Below, one piece after another: positions 1-6,516 of a stretch of 16,734 bases of DNA. A program made the position numbers and the translations under genes. Position 1 is the first letter of the stretch; every line of letters begins with the position of its first letter. This stretch comes from JAKPCT01 sp029553165 (GTDB taxonomy: Bacteria > Bacillota > UBA4882 > UBA8346), in contig DAORZT010000055.1 in the NCBI GenBank assembly GCA_035359995.1, positions 1-16,734 on the forward strand, given 5' to 3'. The notes under the pieces were generated by a model. The model worked only from the letters and a program-made list of their open reading frames with translations, was not told where the DNA came from and did not search any database.

Positions 1-123
1 GGAGGTACTCGTCTTTTCAAAGTTCATTTGATTTCAATACAGGAATGCTCCTTATTTTATACTTGGATTGAACACAAGCCAGTTTCGATGAAGAGTTATA
101 ATCAATTTTTGCAACTCTTCTGA
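1..123 (+). CDS. 3' end of an unidentified plus-strand gene, possibly a LysR-type regulator
   Basis: An open frame enters from the left edge and gives 40 residues before TGA at 121-123. It is the only substantial plus-strand coding candidate at this end. Its last part reads SLFYTWIEHKPVSMKSYNQF followed by LQLF. That spacing (hydrophobic strand, a W, a charged turn, K-P-x-S, then an amphipathic helix ending F-L-x-L) resembles the C-terminus of LysR-type transcriptional regulators, where the effector domain ends in a strand, a loop around Pro-Leu-Ser and a final helix. Too little is visible to exclude another family or chance. A 32-codon minus-strand frame overlaps it (see rejected items). It converges on the aroE operon with about 275 nt between the stops. 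Confidence 0.35.
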   Translation, partial: GGTRLFKVHLISIQECSLFYTWIEHKPVSMKSYNQFLQLF

Positions 124-330
124 AAGAACTACCGTCATTCCTGATAACATAAAATTAGTAAATTTTTAACTGGTATAATACAGATTATCCACCACCTTTC
201 TCCAGCTTTATGTAAATAATTCTCACAATAATGGTAAATTCCTTTTTTGGAAATAAATTTTGTAATTGCAATTTTTATTTTATCATAACTGATATACCCT
301 TATTATCCATCTAATGTTGTTGCAAGACAT
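124..330. other. intergenic stretch between convergent genes
   Basis: I see no gene here. It is AT-rich. At 171-179 on the plus strand it has an extended -10 look-alike (TGGTATAAT) with no convincing -35 and no reading frame behind it. At 251-280 there is a purely A/T inverted repeat (AAATAAA / TTTATTT) followed by a few T residues; it might weakly end the plus-strand gene but has no G-C pairs to hold it. Confidence 0.4.
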
Positions 331-355
331 AAAAAAAGAGACTTAATTAGTCTCT
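331..355 (-). terminator. rho-independent terminator of the coaBC-pan-aroE operon
   Basis: Read on the minus strand, a perfect 7-bp stem AGAGACT / AGTCTCT (349-355 with 337-343) encloses a 5-nt loop and runs straight into seven T residues (337-331, where the first T also closes the stem). It lies 42 nt past the aroE stop codon, where the end of this operon is expected. The plus-strand reading has no T tract, so it works in one direction only. Confidence 0.85.
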
Positions 356-397
356 CAGCTTTCATGAATAATTTAATAAATTATCAAGTAATATCTG

Positions 398-1258
398 CTA
401 TTTTCTAATCCGCATTGCCTGCTCCAATGCTTCACGCATTACTGCTATGGGAGGATCTTCTTCAAACCAGATCTTGAAACTCTCGACACCTTGGTACAAC
501 AACAACGATAATCCTGATAATGTTCTACATCCAACTTCCTTAGCCTGATTAATTAGAGTTGTATCTCCAGGCTTATACACCAAATCATAGACAAAGTGAT
601 GGCGACTTAACAGTTGTTTCGGAATAATCGTTGCCTCATTATGTAATCCCACCGAAGTTGTATTGATAACCAAGTCAAAAGAACTCCAATCCAGTGTTTC
701 CAATCGGTTAGTATCATGAACATTAATCGCAAACCTGGTTCGCAACCAAACTTTTTCCTGAAGATTAACTGCTTTAGTAAAATCACGGTTAACCACCGTC
801 AGTGTTTTAACTCCCGCAGTAACCAAGCGAAAGATGATTGCTACTGATGAACCTCCAGCCCCGAAAATTAAAACATTCTTTCCGGCAACATCAAAATCTC
901 CGTCTTCACGCAAAGAACGTACTAGTCCAGAACCATCGGTACTGGTTCCTAATAGTTTACCATTCCGGTTAACAATGGTATTGACCGAGCCACTCAAGCG
1001 AGTATCACCAAAAACTTCATCTAATTCCGAAACCACAGCCTGTTTATGAGGGATTGTAACATTAACCCCTTTATAACCCAACACCCGAATACTGCGTACT
1101 GCTACAGAAATATCTTCAGTTAGTACACGACAAGGAACATAAACACAATTCCACCCTAAATCGCGAAATGCAGCATTATGCATCACCGGTGAAAGACTAT
1201 GTTCGACCGGATCACCAAAGATTGCCAAAACTGTGGTTTGTCCATTAATACCTTTCAT
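398..1258 (-). CDS. aroE: shikimate dehydrogenase AroE
   Basis: NADP-dependent reduction of 3-dehydroshikimate to shikimate, the fourth step of the shikimate pathway, in the cytoplasm. At 286 residues it has the usual length. The shikimate site shows S-L-S at 21-23, the catalytic lysine in NVTIPHK (K72), GSVNT (90-94) and the catalytic Asp in TDG (D108). The Rossmann half carries GAGGSS (133-138), the NADP-selecting N-R at 157-158, DLVINTTSVG (195-204), Y-K-P at 228-230, and Q256 in the LLLYQG motif. One departure: the residue before T-D-G is Ser106 where most family members have Asn. Start ATG at 1258 with GGAG (1269-1272) 10 nt upstream; a second AAAGGAG lies at 1278-1284. It is the last gene of the pantothenate operon, 76 nt after panD, and is followed by the terminator. 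In Bacillus, aroE instead follows yqeH. Confidence 0.95.
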   Translation of the reverse strand: MKGINGQTTVLAIFGDPVEHSLSPVMHNAAFRDLGWNCVYVPCRVLTEDISVAVRSIRVLGYKGVNVTIPHKQAVVSELDEVFGDTRLSGSVNTIVNRNGKLLGTSTDGSGLVRSLREDGDFDVAGKNVLIFGAGGSSVAIIFRLVTAGVKTLTVVNRDFTKAVNLQEKVWLRTRFAINVHDTNRLETLDWSSFDLVINTTSVGLHNEATIIPKQLLSRHHFVYDLVYKPGDTTLINQAKEVGCRTLSGLSLLLYQGVESFKIWFEEDPPIAVMREALEQAMRIRK

Positions 1259-1334
1259 ATTATTAATACTCCACTAACTCCTTTGATATTTTTGCCACTC
1301 CAAAAAGATATTCGATTTAAAACAAATAGCAATA

Positions 1335-1721
1335 CTAAATTTCAGAAACACCATGCTTCTCGTATTGGCTCACTTTTTGGATCTTATTATGATCATCGAC
1401 AAAAACAACCAAAGGTTGATGATTTTTTGCCTCATTGGCATCAACGCTACAGTAAGCCATGATAATCACCTGGTCACCTGGTTGAACCAATCTTGCTGCC
1501 GCACCGTTCAGGCAGATCACCCCGCTGTCTCTCGAACCAGAGATTACATAAGTTTCAAACCGGTTACCATTATTAATATCCACTACATGTACCTGTTCAT
1601 ATTCTAAGATCCCGGCGGCCTCCATCAAAGCAGCATCAATCGTAATGCTGCCGACATAATTCAGATTGGCTTCGGTTACAACCGCCCGGTGGATCTTCGC
1701 CTTTAACATTGTTAACATCAT
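1335..1721 (-). CDS. panD: aspartate 1-decarboxylase proenzyme PanD
   Basis: Decarboxylates L-aspartate to beta-alanine, the amine half of pantothenate. The family is made as a proenzyme that cuts itself between Gly24 and Ser25 and turns the serine into the pyruvoyl cofactor. The sequence keeps K9, H11, the Y-V-G-S cleavage motif (22-25), R54, Y58, and the N-G-A-A block (72-75) that forms the oxyanion region. At 128 residues it has full family length, and its numbering matches the E. coli enzyme. The start overlaps the panC stop by 4 nt (ATGA), and GGGAGG lies about 11 nt upstream inside panC, so translation is probably coupled. A second ATG follows the first; the upstream one is preferred because it gives the standard register with Gly24-Ser25. 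Confidence 0.96.
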   Translation of the reverse strand: MMLTMLKAKIHRAVVTEANLNYVGSITIDAALMEAAGILEYEQVHVVDINNGNRFETYVISGSRDSGVICLNGAAARLVQPGDQVIIMAYCSVDANEAKNHQPLVVFVDDHNKIQKVSQYEKHGVSEI

Positions 1722-2587
1722 CTACTGCTAACCTCCCGCAAGAAGAAGTTATCAATCAACCTTGTTTTACCGATAAATACAGCGATCGCAACCAGAACCG
1801 GTTGATCAATAATCGTAACTGGTTGTAACAGCTTGGCATCGACAATCTCAATATAATCAATACGGGCTAAAGCTTCGGTTTTGATTACTTCCTCAATCTT
1901 TTGATAAATAACCTTCGCGTTACGTTCGCCGGCATTTATCAAATTTTTAGCTACACTAAGTGCTTTTGATAATATCAGCGCTGCTTGCCGCTCCCCAGTT
2001 GAAAGATAAGTGTTTCTGGAACTCATTGCCAGACCATCGGGTTCGCGTACGATTGGACATGGCACAATTTGGACATCAAAATTTAAATCTTTGGTCATCT
2101 GCTCAATGATCGCTAACTGTTGGGCATCTTTCTCCCCAAAATAAGCCCGTTCCGGCGTTATGATATTAAATAATTTAGCCACTACGGTACAGACACCGCG
2201 GAAATGTCCCTCCCGTTTAGCACCACAGAGCCGGTCACCCAAGATTAAAGCATCAATATATACCAGGTTTTTTTCGGGATACATCTCCGTTACACTGGGA
2301 GCGAAGATCAGATCAACTCCAGCGGCTTCACAGATCTGGCGATCACGTTCCAAATCCCTTGGGTAGGTTGTCAGATCTTCATTTGGTCCAAACTGAATTG
2401 GATTAACAAAAATACTCACTACAACCTTATCATTTTCTAACCTTGCGCGTTCGATCAGACTTTTATGTCCATCATGTAAATAACCCATAGTCGGAACAAA
2501 ACCAATTGTTAATCCTTCGCTACGCCAAGCCTCAATTATCCTTCTTGACTCTTTAATTGTTGTACTAACTAACAAAAACCCCACCAT
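1718..2587 (-). CDS. panC: pantothenate synthetase PanC
   Basis: ATP-dependent joining of pantoate and beta-alanine through a pantoyl-adenylate intermediate. Visible landmarks of this nucleotidyltransferase family: PTMGYLHDGH (32-41) with the H-x-G-H nucleotide motif at 38-41, FVNPIQFGPNEDL (60-72), H-F-R-G-V (128-132), G-E-K-D (151-154), and the KMSKS-equivalent M-S-S-R-N (188-192). In most homologues an aromatic residue follows G-E-K-D; here it is Ala155. Length is 289 residues. The start is uncertain: the ATG at 2587 has no good ribosome site, and the conserved family begins around residue 7. A TTG at residue 5 would have a GGTGGGG stretch just ahead of it. The gene sits 28 nt after panB and overlaps panD by 4 nt. 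Confidence 0.95.
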   Translation of the reverse strand: MVGFLLVSTTIKESRRIIEAWRSEGLTIGFVPTMGYLHDGHKSLIERARLENDKVVVSIFVNPIQFGPNEDLTTYPRDLERDRQICEAAGVDLIFAPSVTEMYPEKNLVYIDALILGDRLCGAKREGHFRGVCTVVAKLFNIITPERAYFGEKDAQQLAIIEQMTKDLNFDVQIVPCPIVREPDGLAMSSRNTYLSTGERQAALILSKALSVAKNLINAGERNAKVIYQKIEEVIKTEALARIDYIEIVDAKLLQPVTIIDQPVLVAIAVFIGKTRLIDNFFLREVSSR

Positions 2588-2615
2588 CCAATGTCATTAT
2601 CTTCTTAAAATTCTA

Positions 2616-3440
2616 TCAATATAATTTATCAATGATCTCGGCGTTGATCTTAAATGAATGCTCTGAAGTTGGAAAGGTACCGTTTCTCACTTCAGTTACA
2701 TATTTAGTAATTCCTTCTTTCATTACTGAACCGGCATCGGCAAAATTCTTGACAAACTTTGGCGTAAAACCGGACAGATTGAGCATATCAAGATAAACTA
2801 GAACCTGGCCATCACAACCGGCACCGGCACCAATCCCAATTGTCGGTATAGATACTGCTTCAGTGATCTTCACAGCCAAAGCTTCCGGGATACATTCTAA
2901 AACGATCCCAAAAACTCCTGCATCTTCAATCCGCTTGGCATCGTCAATCAGGCGTTTTGCTGCTTCCAGCTCTCTTCCCTGTACTTTAAAACCACCAAAC
3001 ATATTAATTGATTGTGGTGTCAGCCCTAAATGGCCCATCACCGGGATTTGGGCTCTGACAATCGCCTTGATTTCATCAACAACCGTAGCGCCTCCTTCAA
3101 GCTTTACCGCTTCCGCATTAGCCTCCTGGACCAATCTGCCGGCATTACGTACTGCTTCTTCGATGGATACCTGGTAAGACATAAATGGCATATCAGCAAT
3201 TAACAATGCTTCTTTGACTCCTCTGGCAACAGCTTTGGTATGATGAATCATATCGGCCATCGTCACACTCAAGGTGTTTTCATATCCTAAACAAACCATT
3301 CCTAACGAATCTCCGACTAAAATAGCATCGATACCACAGGAATCAATTAATTTAGCCGTTGAAAAATCATAAGCAGTAAGGATCGTCAGCTTTTCTTGCT
3401 TAGCTTTTGCTTCTAAAAAGGAAGAAACCGTCTTTTTCAT
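2616..3440 (-). CDS. panB: 3-methyl-2-oxobutanoate hydroxymethyltransferase PanB
   Basis: Transfers a hydroxymethyl group from 5,10-methylene-tetrahydrofolate to alpha-ketoisovalerate, giving ketopantoate, the first committed step of pantothenate synthesis. It is a TIM-barrel Mg-dependent enzyme. Metal-ligand and substrate motifs are intact: T-A-Y-D (22-25), V-G-D-S (42-45), I-A-D-M-P-F (81-86), V-K-L-E-G-G (112-117), M-G-H-L-G-L-T-P (135-142), L-E-C-I-P (181-185) with the catalytic Glu182, and the IGIGAGAGCDGQVLV block near residues 197-211. Length (274) is typical. ATG at 3440 has GGAGG a few nt upstream and a second GGAG about 25 nt further out. There are 58 nt between this gene and the DUF2520 gene in front. 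Confidence 0.96.
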   Translation of the reverse strand: MKKTVSSFLEAKAKQEKLTILTAYDFSTAKLIDSCGIDAILVGDSLGMVCLGYENTLSVTMADMIHHTKAVARGVKEALLIADMPFMSYQVSIEEAVRNAGRLVQEANAEAVKLEGGATVVDEIKAIVRAQIPVMGHLGLTPQSINMFGGFKVQGRELEAAKRLIDDAKRIEDAGVFGIVLECIPEALAVKITEAVSIPTIGIGAGAGCDGQVLVYLDMLNLSGFTPKFVKNFADAGSVMKEGITKYVTEVRNGTFPTSEHSFKINAEIIDKLY

Positions 3441-3498
3441 TCGAAACCTCCGTAAAAACTTTGCTCCTACAGCATTTCACTTTAGTAGCAATAGCAAT

Positions 3499-4374
3499 CT
3501 AATCATTATTACTTGATACTGTTAATAAATCTTCGATAACTCCATAATCCCTGGTGGGATTCTTCTCAATCGCCAGCTTCAATAATATTAATGATAAATT
3601 CTTATAAATCGATTCGTAATCACCTGGTACGACTGCTAAATGTTGCGTTATCGTTCCGACATCGTTGCGCTCAATCGGACCGGTTAAAGCATTATGAAAC
3701 CCTTTAATCCTTATATTTTCAATATTATTCATAATTAACGGCATCAATGCTTCGATCGCAACAGTTTGATTGATTCCACATTGCGCCAGACACTCGCTAC
3801 TGATCTTTAACAATGCTAAGACCAAATTTGAAGCCATCACATTAGCCAAGTGATAACACGCTTTATTTTCAGATTCAATCACCAGCACCTGATTACCAAG
3901 ATCAGTTAACATCTTTTTGATCAATGAAATACCGGTTATATCTCCTTCAATCGTAAAAACAATCTGATCAAGCCCTTCAATATTGCCATCACGGTCAGAA
4001 AACGCATGCATTGGATGGATTGAAACAGCAAAAGCACCTAATGAAGCAACTCCCCCAAAAACACCCGATGTTAATGAACCACTGGTATGTGCAATAATCT
4101 TCCCTTTAATGTTAAATTTTTTAAGCTCATTCCAGACATTCTTAATTTGGTCATCCGGAGTGGTTATCATTATTATATCACAATGCAACAGTAGTTCTTG
4201 AAGATCGGTATACTGCTTAACGGATAGCAGGCCAGCGGCATTAGCTGCTGAATCAGCATTACGACTGTAGTAACCGCCGATATTAATCTTTTTACTCTGA
4301 AAATAGGCACCTAAGGTTACTCCAACCTTGCCAGCACCAATAAAACCAATCACTCTATCGAATAGCGATTTCAT
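3499..4374 (-). CDS. Rossmann-like/DUF2520 dehydrogenase, candidate ketopantoate reductase
   Basis: An NAD(P)-binding protein of the DUF2520 type, 291 residues. The N-terminal Rossmann fold has GFIGAGKVG (10-18) with S37-R38 after the second strand, a pattern that favours NADPH, then ITTPDD (70-75), H-T-S-G-S-L (96-101) and S-I-H-P-M-H-A-F (118-125). The helical C-terminal domain has the family signature K171...Y174-H175...N178...N183 and A-L-T-G-P-I-E-R-N-D (229-238). The start overlaps the coaBC stop by 4 nt, and panB follows. In a set that holds panB, panC, panD and coaBC, the only pathway step without an enzyme is reduction of ketopantoate to pantoate. I therefore infer this is the ketopantoate reductase, replacing PanE. 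Family membership is well supported; the reaction is inferred from context. Confidence 0.85.
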   Translation of the reverse strand: MKSLFDRVIGFIGAGKVGVTLGAYFQSKKINIGGYYSRNADSAANAAGLLSVKQYTDLQELLLHCDIIMITTPDDQIKNVWNELKKFNIKGKIIAHTSGSLTSGVFGGVASLGAFAVSIHPMHAFSDRDGNIEGLDQIVFTIEGDITGISLIKKMLTDLGNQVLVIESENKACYHLANVMASNLVLALLKISSECLAQCGINQTVAIEALMPLIMNNIENIRIKGFHNALTGPIERNDVGTITQHLAVVPGDYESIYKNLSLILLKLAIEKNPTRDYGVIEDLLTVSSNND

Positions 4375-5555
4375 TTTGCACCTGACAAATTATTAGTCAT
4401 ATTCAAAATCATTTTCACTATGTCGTAAGCTAATTGCAATTTCGGTTTACGTTCTAATTCAACTGCTGTTTCGCTGGTTACTAACCATACCTTACCATCA
4501 TCAGTGGCAAAGTTACTTAAATCATTAGCAATTATCAGATCAAGATTTTTCTTGTTAAGCTTACCGACTGCATTGGGAATTAAATTCTCACTTTCAGCAG
4601 CAAATCCGATTAGGAGCTGGTTTTGTTTCATCTTGCCCAGTTCCAACAGGATATCCGTATTTCGTTCCAATTCAACCACTAAACCGGTATCACTCTTCTT
4701 AATCTTTGACTCACTATAAGTAACCGGTTTAAAGTCTGATACAGCAGCAGCGGCAAACATCAGATCCGTTGTCGGGAAATGATCAACAGCAGCTTGATAC
4801 ATCTCCGCAACAGTTTGAACCCTGATTAAATTGACTCCTTCAATATTTAAATGTGAGTTGGCTAAGATCAAAGTTACATCTGCACCAAAATCACGACAAG
4901 CCTTGGCTAAACTAACCCCCATTAGACCTGAAGAACTGTTCGAGATAAACCGGATCGGATCGATATATTCACGAGTAGCGCCAGCGGTAATCAAGACTTT
5001 TTTGCCTTGTAACAACTTGTCATGGAAAAAACCTTCAACTGTTTCAATGATTGAAGGGACATTACGTAAACAACCCTTACCCAAAACTCCGCACGCTAAC
5101 ATTCCCTCTTCCGGCTCAATAAACCGATAACCCAATTTAGTGAGTTTGTTAATATTCTCTTGTAAAATTGGGTTGTGATACATATTTACATTCATCGCTG
5201 GCGCAAAGATGACTTTACCTGCAGGGGCCGCAGCTAAAACCGAACTTAAAAAGTCATCAGCAACTCCAGTTGCCGTCTTTCCAATAATATTATATGAAGC
5301 CGGAGCAACTAAAATCAGATCGCTCTCCGTAGACTGCGAAATATGTCTCACCTGACGATGGTCCTCTTCACGAAACATGTCCACATAAACCCGATTCCGG
5401 GTAAGGGTCTCAAACGTTAATGGTGCTACAAATTCAGTTGCGCTCTCCGTCATGATTACATGAACATCATAGCCTAATTTAACAAGTTTACTCGCGATAT
5501 CCGCGCTTTTATACGCAGCGATTGATCCGGTAATCCCTAGTAAAATTTTTTTCAT
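4371..5555 (-). CDS. coaBC: bifunctional phosphopantothenoylcysteine decarboxylase/synthetase CoaBC
   Basis: Joins 4'-phosphopantothenate to cysteine with CTP (CoaB half) and decarboxylates the product to 4'-phosphopantetheine with FMN (CoaC half), on the way to coenzyme A. Numbering uses the ATG at 5555. CoaC, residues 1 to about 180: GITGSIAAYK (7-16), catalytic H71, APAS (84-87), P-A-M-N with N122, and active-site C155 in L-A-C-G. CoaB, about 185-394: ITAGATRE (189-196), D-P-I-R-F-I-S-N (199-206), AAAVSDFKP, KIKKS, I-G-F-A-A-E-S and N-D-L-S. Two small departures: G-K-G-C-L where G-x-G-R is usual after the CoaC cysteine, and S-S-G-L-M-G where S-S-G-K-M-G is usual. An ATG two codons upstream (5561) is only 3 nt from the ribosome site, so 5555 is the better start. 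Confidence 0.94.
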   Translation of the reverse strand: MKKILLGITGSIAAYKSADIASKLVKLGYDVHVIMTESATEFVAPLTFETLTRNRVYVDMFREEDHRQVRHISQSTESDLILVAPASYNIIGKTATGVADDFLSSVLAAAPAGKVIFAPAMNVNMYHNPILQENINKLTKLGYRFIEPEEGMLACGVLGKGCLRNVPSIIETVEGFFHDKLLQGKKVLITAGATREYIDPIRFISNSSSGLMGVSLAKACRDFGADVTLILANSHLNIEGVNLIRVQTVAEMYQAAVDHFPTTDLMFAAAAVSDFKPVTYSESKIKKSDTGLVVELERNTDILLELGKMKQNQLLIGFAAESENLIPNAVGKLNKKNLDLIIANDLSNFATDDGKVWLVTSETAVELERKPKLQLAYDIVKMILNMTNNLSGAK

Positions 5556-5564
5556 CAACATCGA

Positions 5565-5571
5565 TCCACCT
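5565..5571 (-). promoter_or_regulatory. coaBC ribosome binding site
   Basis: AGGTGGA on the minus strand. It lies 9 nt before the ATG at 5555 but only 3 nt before the ATG at 5561, which decides the start in favour of the inner codon and shortens the protein by two residues. Confidence 0.7.
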
Positions 5572-5578
5572 AGTTAAT

Positions 5579-5606
5579 ATAATATAACAGTCAAAATAAC
5601 AGACAA
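5579..5606 (-). promoter_or_regulatory. candidate promoter of the coaBC-pan-aroE operon
   Basis: Minus strand: -35 TTGTCT (5601-5606), 16-nt spacer, -10 TATTAT (5579-5584). The expected start of transcription is near 5572, directly at the edge of the ribosome site, giving a leader of only about 17 nt. The -35 is imperfect and other A/T-rich hexamers lie nearby, so this is tentative. The mltG promoter has the same geometry. Confidence 0.4.
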
Positions 5607-5754
5607 AATATCGATAACCCGAAAGTCAATAAATCCACGGTTTATAATTTAATAATATCACGAATACTAATTAATTTGGGTTAAATTTCTGAAAAGGAAT
5701 TTCATAAAGTAACATCGTTAATTATTTTTTAACAATCCTGATACCTATTTGTTA
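5607..5754. other. AT-rich intergenic stretch between divergent promoters
   Basis: I see no gene, RNA or riboswitch-like fold here. The stretch TTATTGACT occurs at 5752-5760 on the plus strand, as part of the small-gene promoter, and again on the minus strand at 5624-5632, so the two copies form a widely spaced inverted pair. On the plus strand AATTTC is repeated twice close together near 5687-5705. Either could be chance in such A/T-rich sequence. Confidence 0.3.
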
Positions 5755-5783
5755 TTGACTTAATTATAATTATATATTATTAT
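5755..5783 (+). promoter_or_regulatory. promoter of the small basic-peptide gene
   Basis: Near-consensus sigma-A type promoter: -35 TTGACT (5755-5760), exactly 17 nt of A/T, -10 TATTAT (5778-5783). The expected transcript start is near 5790, about 30 nt ahead of the ATG at 5821. It is the best plus-strand promoter in the window and directly precedes a ribosome site and a short reading frame. Confidence 0.65.
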
Positions 5784-5805
5784 TTTATTAATAACAAAAT
5801 ATAGT

Positions 5806-5812
5806 AAGGAGG
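5806..5812 (+). promoter_or_regulatory. ribosome binding site of the small basic-peptide gene
   Basis: AAGGAGG, a perfect match to the 16S 3' end, with the ideal 8-nt gap to the ATG at 5821. It is as good as any ribosome site of the recognised genes here, and is the main reason for treating the 28-codon frame as a gene. Confidence 0.75.
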
Positions 5813-5820
5813 TATAAAAT

Positions 5821-5907
5821 ATGAAATTAATGCGACAGCTTATTAAATGGCAATTAAAGATTAACCGAAATTATGAACGAAAAAGACAATTAAACAAAAT
5901 AAAGTAA
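5821..5907 (+). CDS. small highly basic 28-residue peptide, unknown
   Basis: A short plus-strand frame, ATG to TAA, beginning MKLMRQLIKWQ and ending RKRQLNKIK. It has ten Lys/Arg and a single Glu in 28 residues (net charge about +9), with Leu/Ile/Trp spaced as in an amphipathic helix, no cysteine and no long hydrophobic run. A 17-nt-spaced promoter and a perfect AAGGAGG at ideal distance precede it, which is hard to explain by chance. The stop lies 7 nt from the end of the convergent GRAM-domain gene, and I see no terminator, so its transcript may run antisense into that gene. It diverges from coaBC. I do not recognise a family. It could bind RNA, ribosomes or membranes, or be the reading frame of a regulatory RNA; none of these can be chosen from sequence alone. 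Confidence 0.6.
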   Translation: MKLMRQLIKWQLKINRNYERKRQLNKIK

Positions 5908-5914
5908 TTGATAA

Positions 5915-6448
5915 TTATTTTTGATCAGAGCCTAAATTTAATTTTTCAATCCATACTTTAGGACTATAAACAACAAAGAGATGACTTTTACCTTTCTGGT
6001 CGATCAGTTCCAGCCGATTTTCAACAATACCCATATTTTTATTTGCTTTTGCTTGTTTGATGTTTTTACGAAGTATTATAAACTCATCTTGTTGACCATT
6101 AAATGAGTGCGGGCTAAATATTATTCTCTTGGTTGTTAAATAAAGATGACCTCCAATTATCTTTAATTTACCATAGTAATTAGCCATACTTGAATAAATC
6201 AACTCTTCCCCGGTTTCTAATTTCGGTTTTTTGGCTTCCAGTCGCCGTTCAACTATCGTAAATAGTATAAACATTAGGAATGTAATGATTATCCCTGCAC
6301 TAATACCTAATCCTGACGCAGTTGCAACCTCTTTCCTCATTATAATCAATAACACTGTTATTATTACAGTGGTTAATATGCCAACCACAATTGAAGCATT
6401 AAGTCGTAAGTTGACTTTAGATTCTGGAACTCTTTCCATTATCAACAT
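5915..6448 (-). CDS. two-helix membrane protein with GRAM/PH-like domain
   Basis: 177 residues from the first ATG. Two hydrophobic helices (about 17-38 and 44-66) joined by a short charged loop, then a basic linker and a soluble domain (about 75-172). That domain starts G-E-E-L-I-Y, passes through G-G-H-L-Y-L-T-T-K-R-I-I-F-S-P and ends with a run of strands and a final helix with W-I-E-K-L. The G-x-L-Y-L-T-x-x-R-I-I-F pattern is typical of bacterial GRAM or PH-like domains, which bind lipids or proteins at the membrane. Both ends probably face the cytoplasm. The start is ambiguous: the ATG at 6448 has AAAGGA 8 nt upstream, while the ATG at 6439 has AGGGGG 9 nt upstream. It stands alone between yqeH and coaBC. 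Function is unknown. Confidence 0.75.
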   Translation of the reverse strand: MLIMERVPESKVNLRLNASIVVGILTTVIITVLLIIMRKEVATASGLGISAGIIITFLMFILFTIVERRLEAKKPKLETGEELIYSSMANYYGKLKIIGGHLYLTTKRIIFSPHSFNGQQDEFIILRKNIKQAKANKNMGIVENRLELIDQKGKSHLFVVYSPKVWIEKLNLGSDQK

Positions 6449-6487
6449 CCCCCTATCCTTTAAAAGTAGATCTCAATCACTATAATC

Positions 6488-6516
6488 ATTTTATATATTA
6501 TTTTATTTTCTTCCAA
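6488..6516 (-). promoter_or_regulatory. candidate promoter of the GRAM-domain gene
   Basis: Minus strand: -35 TTGGAA (6511-6516), 17-nt spacer, -10 TAAAAT (6488-6493). The -35 lies within the last codons of yqeH. The expected start near 6481 leaves a leader of about 35 nt. A fair but not perfect match, in A/T-rich sequence. Confidence 0.4.

Noticed and set aside
52..150. 32-codon minus-strand frame whose middle (L-S-E-E-L-Q-K-L-I-I) recalls Spo0E-like sporulation phosphatases
   Set aside because: It has no ribosome site, lacks the N-terminal helix of that family, and lies opposite a plus-strand frame with a more convincing LysR-like end.
171..179. Extended -10 element TGGTATAAT on the plus strand
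   Set aside because: No matching -35, ribosome site or gene follows; likely chance in A/T-rich sequence.
251..280. Inverted repeat followed by T residues, possible terminator for the plus-strand gene
   Set aside because: The stem is made only of A-T pairs with a 16-nt loop, too weak to call.
5556..5561. ATG at 5561 as the coaBC start
   Set aside because: It is only 3 nt from the ribosome site, while the ATG at 5555 has a 9-nt gap and the usual M-K-K-I-L-L-G beginning.
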